Source of the DNA: Pseudomonas cerasi
Lineage (GTDB): Bacteria; Pseudomonadota; Gammaproteobacteria; Pseudomonadales; Pseudomonadaceae
Direction: 5' to 3'
Assembly: GCF_900074915.1 (NCBI RefSeq)
Contig: NZ_LT222319.1
Span: forward strand, 4,683,001-4,747,000
DNA: 64,000 nucleotides
Below are positions 57,552-64,000 of the stretch, piece by piece; the first letter of the stretch is position 1; each line of letters opens with the position of its first letter. The notes under the pieces were generated by a model. The model worked only from the letters and a program-made list of their open reading frames with translations. It made no database searches and was not told the DNA's origin. The position numbers and the translations under genes are program-made.

Positions 57552-60092
57552 TTAATACACATCCCGCCGATAACGCCCTTCCTCGATCAATTCGCTGATC
57601 GCCTGCTCGCCCAGCACCTCGTTCAACACCTGATCCACGCCCGCCGCCATACCCCGCAAGCTGCCACAGATGTAAATCGCAGCCCCTTCGTCGAGCCATA
57701 GACGCAGTTCCTCGGCCGCCTCGCGCAAGCGATCCTGCACGTAGATTTTCTCTGCCTGATCGCGGGAAAAAGCCAGGTCCAGGCGCGTCAGGAGACCAGC
57801 CTCCAGCCAGCCCTGCAGCTCAGCGCCGCAATGAAAGTCATGCGCCCGGTTACGTTCGCCGAACAGCAACCAGTTGCGCACCTGACCTTGAGCGATACGC
57901 GCCTTGAGCAGGCTGCGTAAACCGGCCAGCCCCGTACCATTGCCCAACAGGATCAGCGGGACAGGTTCGACAGGCAGATGAAAGCTGCTGTTACGGCGCA
58001 AACGCAGGCTGACGGCACCGCCCACGGCACAATGTTCGGTAAGCCACCCCGAACCCAGCCCCAGGCTACCGTCGGCATGCACTTCCTGACGCACGATGAG
58101 TTGCAGAATGCCGTCCTGCGCAATTGAGGCAATCGAGTATTCACGTACGGAGACCGGCATCAGCGCGTCGATCAACGCTTGCGCATGCAGCCCCACCAGA
58201 TGTGAACGGTTCTGCGGTAACTGGCGGCTTTCCAGCGCCTGCGCGAGCGGCTCCTGCAAGCCATCCACGCTGACCGATGCGCCCGGATCGACACCCAGCC
58301 CGGCGAGAAACGGCTCAATGACCTGCAGTGTGTGGCGCGGCATCACCTCGACCAGATCCCCCGCCTGCCAATGCGCAAGGGCTGGCGGCGTCAGGTCCAG
58401 CAGATAGACCTCCGAACCACTGCTGCCAGCGTTTAAAAGCACGCGCCGGGCCAGCGTCCAGTTCTCGAAAACCGGTGTCTGCCAATGCGCTGCCGGCACG
58501 GAGCCAGTCAACTGCCCCAATTGCTGCTGCCAGTGTTGCAGGGCCACAGGATCGGCGCTGTCCACTTCAACAGGCGGAAACACGCTGCGCCCGCCCTGCT
58601 CGGTCAACCAGTCATGCAAACGATGGGCAAAGCCGCAAAAATGCGCATACTGCCGGTCGCCGAGCGCCAGAACGGCGTAATCGAGCTGGTTCAGTGAAAG
58701 CGGACTACCCAGCAGATTGCGCTCAAAACGTCGGGCACTGTCCGGTGCCTCTCCGTCACCAAAGGTACTGACAACGAACAAGGCATTGCGGCTTCGGCAT
58801 AGCTCTTCTTCGCTCAGATCGCCCAGTTGCTTCACGCGCACCGACAATCCTGAAGCCTGCAACTGGCCAGCGGTCTGCCAGGCCAATTGCTCGGAGAAAC
58901 CGCTTTGACTGGCGAAACAGACGAGCCAGGATGCGTCATCGTCGTGGTCATCACCCTGAACCTCGCCGCGTGCACGCTCGATATCACGCTTCTTGCGACG
59001 TCGATCCAGGTACAGCAACCAGCCAGTAATGAAGAACAGCGGCATCAGCAACGATGCGCTGGTCATGATGATTCGACCGACGAGCCCGAAGTAGCTGCCG
59101 ACGTGCAGCGCATAATTGCTGGCCAGCAATTGCGCACCGAAACTGCGCTCGGCACAGCGTACAACCGAGCTGACCTGACCATTGGCCGGATCAAGGGTGA
59201 TGGTGTTCAGCGCGCGCGGGTGCGGTGAATCCTTGAGCAGGTAAAACACCGTGGCAGGCTGACCGCCCGCAGCAGGCAGGTGCAAGTTGTAAGCGCGCAA
59301 GTCCGGCCCGGCGGCCTTCTGGATACTGTCCCAGACCGCCACGTAATCGACCACCAAGGGCGATCTTCCAGCAGCCTTGGCTGGCGCAGCGACGTCTTCG
59401 TTGAGCGGCGAATCCCCGATCAGTTTATTCAGACCGTTGCTCACCCAGTCATACGACCAGGTGAGTCCCGTGAGGGCGAACAACAGGTAGAACAACAGGC
59501 ACCAGGTGCCGAAGACCGAATGCAGGTCCCAATTGAAACTTCGGCCTTTCTTTGCCCAGTCAATCGTCAGCCAGACCCGCCAGTTCCGCACTGCGCGAGG
59601 CCAGCGCAGGTACAGCCCGGACAGGCAAAAGAACACCAGAATCAGCGTACACGCCGCCGTAACCTGCTTGCCCGCCTCGCCCATGGCCAGATAACGGTGC
59701 AGCTTCAGGACAAAGTCGAAAAAACCCTCCCCTACTGCATTGCCTTTAAGCTCGCCGGTGTAGGGGTCGAAATTGCGTTTGGGGCCTCGACGCTCACCTG
59801 CTTTGGGCGTGAAAAACACCTGAGCGACACGGTTGCCAGTGGTTTCGACACGCAGAATAGCGACCGTCAGGCCGGTCGCGGCCTCCAGCCTGCGCACCAG
59901 TTCAACGGGTGGCAGCGTGGCACCACGCGACTCGACCAACAGCACATTCGGGTTCAGCGCGTCGAGAATTTCGTCCTCGAACGAATACAGCGCACCGGTC
60001 ATCCCCATTAGGGTCAACACCAGACCTGCCGTGATCCCGAAGAACCAGTGCAACTGAAACAGGACTTTCTTCAGCACGCTCGCCACTCTCAC
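57552..60092 (-). CDS. PepSY membrane domain fused to flavodoxin and NADPH-flavin reductase
   Basis: Membrane oxidoreductase of 846 residues. The N-terminal PepSY-TM part (about 1-380) has four membrane segments and starts [35 protein letters not shown] flavodoxin domain follows (about 395-535, [51 protein letters not shown]). A CysJ-like FAD/NADP reductase makes up the rest ([47 protein letters not shown], ending RYRRDVY). Electrons would pass from NADPH to a periplasmic target; ferric-siderophore reduction is the usual suggestion for PepSY reductases. The start is GTG here; nearby GTG codons are alternatives. Confidence 0.9.
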   Translation of the reverse strand: MRVASVLKKVLFQLHWFFGITAGLVLTLMGMTGALYSFEDEILDALNPNVLLVESRGATLPPVELVRRLEAATGLTVAILRVETTGNRVAQVFFTPKAGERRGPKRNFDPYTGELKGNAVGEGFFDFVLKLHRYLAMGEAGKQVTAACTLILVFFCLSGLYLRWPRAVRNWRVWLTIDWAKKGRSFNWDLHSVFGTWCLLFYLLFALTGLTWSYDWVSNGLNKLIGDSPLNEDVAAPAKAAGRSPLVVDYVAVWDSIQKAAGPDLRAYNLHLPAAGGQPATVFYLLKDSPHPRALNTITLDPANGQVSSVVRCAERSFGAQLLASNYALHVGSYFGLVGRIIMTSASLLMPLFFITGWLLYLDRRRKKRDIERARGEVQGDDHDDDASWLVCFASQSGFSEQLAWQTAGQLQASGLSVRVKQLGDLSEEELCRSRNALFVVSTFGDGEAPDSARRFERNLLGSPLSLNQLDYAVLALGDRQYAHFCGFAHRLHDWLTEQGGRSVFPPVEVDSADPVALQHWQQQLGQLTGSVPAAHWQTPVFENWTLARRVLLNAGSSGSEVYLLDLTPPALAHWQAGDLVEVMPRHTLQVIEPFLAGLGVDPGASVSVDGLQEPLAQALESRQLPQNRSHLVGLHAQALIDALMPVSVREYSIASIAQDGILQLIVRQEVHADGSLGLGSGWLTEHCAVGGAVSLRLRRNSSFHLPVEPVPLILLGNGTGLAGLRSLLKARIAQGQVRNWLLFGERNRAHDFHCGAELQGWLEAGLLTRLDLAFSRDQAEKIYVQDRLREAAEELRLWLDEGAAIYICGSLRGMAAGVDQVLNEVLGEQAISELIEEGRYRRDVY

Positions 60093-60110
60093 TCATATTT
60101 CGCGGCGCAA

Positions 60111-60374
60111 TTAATGCACTGACGGCCATGGCCTGTCTATCTGTAACGTGTCTTTTGCATGTTTCAACGCTTCGAGCAATTTGCTCATCTCGCGAACGTA
60201 ATCGGTCTTGCAAACCTCGACCGAGGCAAGGGCCGAGAGCTGGTCACGCTTGCCCACTTCGACTTCCAGCGCTGCACGCTTTTCGTCAACCGCTGCCTGC
60301 AGTTCGGTCAACTGCGTTCGCTGCTTTTCCCTCAAGCCTACCAACTGATCCTGGAACGTATCGGGTTTCGGCAA
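60111..60374 (-). CDS. Small coiled-coil protein of unknown function
   Basis: An 87-residue, helix-rich protein (TFQDQLVGLREKQRTQLTELQAAVDEKRAALEVEVGKRDQL) with heptad-like leucine spacing and no signal peptide or membrane segment. The only start giving full length is TTG, without an obvious ribosome site. It ends 18 bases before the PepSY-reductase start on the same strand and could form an operon with it. The family is not recognised; reality of the gene rests on codon-like composition and position. Confidence 0.5.
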   Translation of the reverse strand: MPKPDTFQDQLVGLREKQRTQLTELQAAVDEKRAALEVEVGKRDQLSALASVEVCKTDYVREMSKLLEALKHAKDTLQIDRPWPSVH

Positions 60375-60443
60375 AAAAAACGCTGCACTTATCGTACGGA
60401 TCAGCGCCTAAAGGCTTATATAACTATTTTTTTACGGGCAAAA

Positions 60444-60467
60444 AAAAGCCCACTTTCATGGGCTTTT
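60444..60467 (-). terminator. Rho-independent terminator of the ornithine decarboxylase gene
   Basis: AAAAGCCCA/TGGGCTTTT stem with a six-base loop. In the minus direction the stem ends in seven T. It lies 15 bases after the speC stop. Confidence 0.9.
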
Positions 60468-60481
60468 CTGACGCAGGTAAT

Positions 60482-61645
60482 TTACAGGTAGAACGACTTC
60501 AATGGCGGGAAGCCATTGAATTCCACTGCGCTGTAGCTGGTGGTGTAGGCACCGGTGGACAACCAGTACATACGGTCACCGATGGCCAGGTTGAGTGGCA
60601 GACCGTACTTGTAGTTTTCGTACATGATGTCGGCGCTGTCGCAGGTAGGGCCGGCGATGACCACTTCTTCCATTTCGCCTTTTTTCTCGGTCCAGATCGG
60701 AAACTTGATGGCTTCGTCCATGGTTTCGATCAGACCGGAGAACTTGCCCACGTCGGTGTATACCCAACGCTCGACCGCAGTACGCGACTTACGGGCGACC
60801 AATACCACTTCGCTGACCAGAATACCGGCGTTGGAGATCAGCGAACGGCCTGGCTCCAGAATGATTTCCGGCAGGTCATCACCGAAGTCTTCCTTCAGGA
60901 AGCGGATGATCTCTTCAGCGTAGGTTTCGAGGCTGTTGGTGCGGGTGATGTAGTTAGCCGGGAAGCCGCCACCCATGTTGATCAGCTTGAGAACGATGCC
61001 GTCTTCTTCTTTCAGACGCTCGAAGATCACTTTGACCTTGGCAATGGCAGCATCCCAGACGCTGATGTCGCGCTGCTGCGAGCCGACGTGGAAGGAGATG
61101 CCGTAAGGCACCAGACCCAGGTCGCGGGCAAGAATCAGCAGGTCCATGGCCATGTCGGTCTGGCAGCCGAATTTGCGCGACAGAGGCCAGTCGGCAGTGG
61201 TCGAACCTTCGGTCAGAATGCGCACATAGACTTTCGCGCCCGGTGCGGCCTTGGCAATGTTGCGCAGGTCGGCTTCGGAGTCGGTCGCAAACAAACGCAC
61301 GCCCTTCTCGTAGAAGTAGCGAATGTCCTTGGATTTCTTGATGGTGTTGCCGTAGCTCATGCGCTCCGGACCTACACCACAGCTCAGGACCTTGTCCAGC
61401 TCGTAGATCGACGCAATGTCGAAGCTCGAACCCTTTTCCTTGAGCAGATTGATGACTTCAACGGCAGGGTTGGCCTTGACCGCATAATAAACCTTGGCGA
61501 ATTCGAAGCCCGCACGCAGGTCGTCATATGCCTTGCTGATGATGTCAGTATCAATGACCACGAACGGGGTTTCTTGCTTGTCAGCGAACGCCTTCATTTT
61601 CTTGAAGGTTTCGGCTGAGTAGTAGTCTTCGACATTGATCGGCAT
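60482..61645 (-). CDS. speC: Ornithine/lysine decarboxylase (PLP fold III)
   Basis: Makes putrescine (and possibly cadaverine) by PLP-dependent decarboxylation in the cytoplasm. The 387-residue protein belongs to the eukaryotic-type (alanine-racemase fold) ODC family, not the large E. coli SpeC family. The PLP lysine is in VYYAVKANP (about residue 54). Other marks are ISFHVGSQQRD, INMGGGFPANY, the phosphate-binding EPGRSLISNAG and the active-site cysteine in GPTCDSADIM. The ATG follows AGGAGTTCCAGCAGC. The speC symbol follows common Pseudomonas usage; substrate preference is not proven. Confidence 0.94.
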   Translation of the reverse strand: MPINVEDYYSAETFKKMKAFADKQETPFVVIDTDIISKAYDDLRAGFEFAKVYYAVKANPAVEVINLLKEKGSSFDIASIYELDKVLSCGVGPERMSYGNTIKKSKDIRYFYEKGVRLFATDSEADLRNIAKAAPGAKVYVRILTEGSTTADWPLSRKFGCQTDMAMDLLILARDLGLVPYGISFHVGSQQRDISVWDAAIAKVKVIFERLKEEDGIVLKLINMGGGFPANYITRTNSLETYAEEIIRFLKEDFGDDLPEIILEPGRSLISNAGILVSEVVLVARKSRTAVERWVYTDVGKFSGLIETMDEAIKFPIWTEKKGEMEEVVIAGPTCDSADIMYENYKYGLPLNLAIGDRMYWLSTGAYTTSYSAVEFNGFPPLKSFYL

Positions 61646-62113
61646 GCTGCTGGAACTCCTATTGGCAAACGGTATTGGTCAATGGGTACAAATGAACGCC
61701 CTCCGTATCCCCACTTTGGTTCGCCTACTTCCCAAGGCATGTCGCCGAAAGCAAAAAGGCCCTGAAGGGCTGCCTTCCTGGCCTTGCTGTCTCGTCGTCA
61801 GTACTTGAGCCGGATGGATCGTTTCCAGCATGGACGTTCGGCGCGAACTTTAGGACCTGAGGGGCCGGATATCAACAAAAAATGTCGCGTTTTTGCACAG
61901 GGCTCTTGAGTTGCCTTCCCAAGGACCTGTTTAACCGACCTGCATGACAGGCAGATGTTCCCCACCTCCGTCGCCAATGCCTTTTCGCAGCACGCTGGGC
62001 ATCACCTTATTCACCGGCACGCAAAGCAAATCAGCCTGTCAGTTCTGTCAGTAGACGGATGCAGGGGTTGCGCGCTCAATAAACAGCTCAGACCGCCTTT
62101 TCAGGTAACGATC
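61646..62113. other. Divergent gap between speC and the M60 peptidase gene
   Basis: No gene is visible in nearly 470 bases. It should contain the promoters of both genes. A small palindrome GCCCT-GA-AGGGC lies at 61759-61770. The frame of the downstream peptidase is open for some distance upstream of its ATG, but without similarity to the family. Confidence 0.4.
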
Positions 62114-64000
62114 ATGGATGACCGACACCTTCACGCCGCAAGCTCCGTTGCGCCCAGTGCAGTTCAAGCCCGGTGGCAAGCCTTCGGCTTCGGATCTGCC
62201 GAAAGTCATCGCCAACGTCACGCCCGTACCAGGACACACACCGACTTTCAGCCGACTAATATTTATGTAACGAAAGGCGATCGGCTGGAAACCACAGCAA
62301 CCAGTCTGTACATGAATCTGGTATCTGCAGTGATCGGGGTGCCAGAACTGGATACCCCCACCTCGTACCCGCTGAATCGTGGCATGAACATTCTTGTCGC
62401 TACCAACACAGGCCTGCTGGGCTTCACCAACCTGGACCCCCTTGGCCACGTGGTTCTGGACATAACAGGACAGTACAACCATGTGCCGTTTTTCAGAATG
62501 GATATGACCAATCTGGAATGGGAACAGCAAATGGCGCACTACAGCGAAGCGCCTGTCGTGCTGCTTACCAGCCCGAGGGCTATTGTCGTGGTGCGCTATC
62601 AGAGCGCACAGCTCTATCTGACCGATCCCGTAAAGCTGATGGGCAATTTCGATGGTGCCATTAGCGCGCAGGATGGTATTTCAGGCTTGATCGACTACGG
62701 CACGATGGAATGGGCGCTTGATCCCAGTAAACATTTCTACGTGGAAGCGGACCGGCTTTACATGTTTGCCACAAACGGTCATATGGGGTTTAACGGATCG
62801 GCTGCGCTGGCGCGTTTACTGTCGACCGCCCCTGAAGATGGTTGGGGCCCTTGGCACGAAAGCGGCCATCAACGACAACTCAGCCCTATGACATGGGGCA
62901 CCGGCACCGGAATGACAGAGGTCACGGTCAATCTCTACTCGATGGCCGCCCAAGAGTTTTTCCTTGGCCGTGCTACAGGCGCCGACTCCAGTTACGCCCC
63001 TGTGAAAGAGTACCTGGCCAGTAGCCTGCGAGCGTACGACAACATCAAGGAGGCCGGACACAAGCTTGTCATGCTCTGGCAATTGCGTCTTAGCTTCGGT
63101 ACTTCGTTCTACCCGCAATTGCACCAGCGCTATCGGCTCATGCACAACCCGCCCACCGTCAGCGACGATAAAGCGCAGCGCTTCATCGTCGAAACCTCGC
63201 TGCTGAGCCACCTCAACCTGGCGGAATTCTTTGATCGCTGGGGATTGTACCCAACCCCTGAAACCCTCAACCAGATCGCCGACCTGCCCGCATTGACACG
63301 GGCCATTTGGGAAAATGACGCTGAGACGACGATCCCAATCGATCTGCCGTTGCTCACTTACACCCCGCCGCTTGCCCATATCCTGTCCAGCGTGCACAGC
63401 ACCTTTCAAGACCGGATAAAGTTTACCGTTGCCAAGCAATGGTACACGCCATACCGTTACGAAATAACGCTCAACGGCACGCTAGTGGCGTGGGCAGACA
63501 ACGGCGAACACGTGGGTTGTGAAGCCCGTATCGAGGAAGGCATCGCCTACGTTGAAGCCAGCACTCCCCTCTCCGAAGGGGATGAGGCGTCAGTCAAGGT
63601 GTTTGCTGGAGGCAAGCCATACACTGTGGCCAGCACCGCATCACGACCCATCCTGCTGTTCAATATCAAGGCCATGTTTACCGATGACCGTTGTGCTGAA
63701 CTGAGGCCCGGCATTACCCAGCCAAGGCTTGACGTTCTTTTCTTCAATCTGGAGAAAGAAAAGACCGATGAACTGCACGGCCGACTATTGAACCGTGCAC
63801 AACGGTTGCTCCTGCAAAAAACCATAAGAAGCGTGATCGTCAGCGCAGGACTTGTCCAAGTGACGTTCGAGGGTGAGGCTTTCAAGAATTATGATTACAC
63901 GATCGTCTTCGGAGCCCCTCCTTATGCAACGCTTGAGAAGGGCTACCCCAACGGCTCAGGACTTATTGACAACACCTGGATACGCCTCGGCGGCGTAGGC
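62114..64000 (+). CDS. M60 family (enhancin-like) metallopeptidase, cut by window edge
   Basis: Partial gene, 629 codons without a stop before the edge. The N-terminal region has THTDFQPTNIYVTKGDRL, as in M60 proteins. The zinc motif HESGH lies at 248-252 (GWGPWHESGHQRQ), followed by Trp and the likely third ligand Glu in GMTEVTVNLYSMAAQEF, giving the HExxH...E pattern. Later parts look like beta-sandwich accessory domains. M60 proteins cleave mucin-type glycoproteins; relatives include viral enhancins. No signal peptide is seen. The first 35 codons in the frame starting at 62118 look more coding-like than in this frame, so the N-terminus may be frameshifted. Confidence 0.85.
   Translation, partial: MDDRHLHAASSVAPSAVQARWQAFGFGSAESHRQRHARTRTHTDFQPTNIYVTKGDRLETTATSLYMNLVSAVIGVPELDTPTSYPLNRGMNILVATNTGLLGFTNLDPLGHVVLDITGQYNHVPFFRMDMTNLEWEQQMAHYSEAPVVLLTSPRAIVVVRYQSAQLYLTDPVKLMGNFDGAISAQDGISGLIDYGTMEWALDPSKHFYVEADRLYMFATNGHMGFNGSAALARLLSTAPEDGWGPWHESGHQRQLSPMTWGTGTGMTEVTVNLYSMAAQEFFLGRATGADSSYAPVKEYLASSLRAYDNIKEAGHKLVMLWQLRLSFGTSFYPQLHQRYRLMHNPPTVSDDKAQRFIVETSLLSHLNLAEFFDRWGLYPTPETLNQIADLPALTRAIWENDAETTIPIDLPLLTYTPPLAHILSSVHSTFQDRIKFTVAKQWYTPYRYEITLNGTLVAWADNGEHVGCEARIEEGIAYVEASTPLSEGDEASVKVFAGGKPYTVASTASRPILLFNIKAMFTDDRCAELRPGITQPRLDVLFFNLEKEKTDELHGRLLNRAQRLLLQKTIRSVIVSAGLVQVTFEGEAFKNYDYTIVFGAPPYATLEKGYPNGSGLIDNTWIRLGGVG

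Noticed and set aside
60096-60096. ATG ([13 protein letters not shown]) in another frame just before the PepSY-reductase start
   Set aside because: It opens a frame that runs antiparallel to no known domain and soon conflicts with the clear PepSY membrane sequence in the GTG frame.
62048-62539. Minus-strand frame of 163 codons at the start of the M60 gene
   Set aside because: It is opposite the M60 reading frame, whose motifs (FQPTNIYVTKGD, later HESGH) show the true strand.

Overview
The window is chromosomal DNA of a plant-associated fluorescent pseudomonad, most likely Pseudomonas syringae or a close relative. Supporting points are the fur/bamE divergent pair, the RoxS/RoxR (RegB/RegA-type) pair, the multi-binding-protein dpp/opdP locus, a plant-responsive LuxR solo beside a proline iminopeptidase gene, and galactarate catabolism. 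I assign the species from gene content and context only; no search was run.

Region 1 (1-10.3 kb) is conserved housekeeping. It holds the heat-shock genes grpE-dnaK-dnaJ on the minus strand with two good sigma-32 promoters, then recN, fur and bamE, rnfH-ratA, an NSS transporter, smpB, a small exported protein and the tmRNA gene ssrA. Region 2 (10.3-12 kb) is an AT-richer accessory insert next to the tmRNA 3' end. It carries an orphan Hcp, a small hydrophobic protein of unknown family and a DUF1493-like protein, and reads as a type VI effector/immunity cassette.

Region 3 (12.4-19.3 kb) holds a membrane diguanylate cyclase, an acetyltransferase, katG, a BdlA-like double-PAS transducer and nhaA. 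Region 4 (19.4-26.9 kb) is a peptide ABC importer operon divergent from a LuxR solo gene followed by pip. Two lux-box-like 20-mers with identical spacing to a candidate -10 lie upstream of the importer operon and of pip, so the set looks like one plant-signal peptide-use regulon.

Region 5 (27-34.6 kb) has a chemoreceptor, two GAF-domain proteins (one fused to an EAL domain), a TSUP permease and small membrane or unknown proteins. Region 6 (34.8-39.9 kb) is a galactarate catabolic cluster (GarD, an MFS permease, KdgD and a FadR-type repressor) with matching candidate operators. Region 7 (40-43.6 kb) encodes an SbmA/YddA-like ABC protein and RoxS/RoxR.

Region 8 (43.8-57.3 kb) is a dpp/opp locus with four binding-protein genes, an OprD-family porin and dppBCDF. 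Each intergenic gap around the binding-protein and porin genes contains a strong hairpin. Region 9 (57.5-64 kb) has a PepSY/flavodoxin/reductase fusion, a small coiled-coil protein, ornithine decarboxylase and, running off the right edge, an M60 (enhancin-like) metallopeptidase whose N-terminus may be frameshifted. Dispersed palindromic repeats occur at several intergenic sites.
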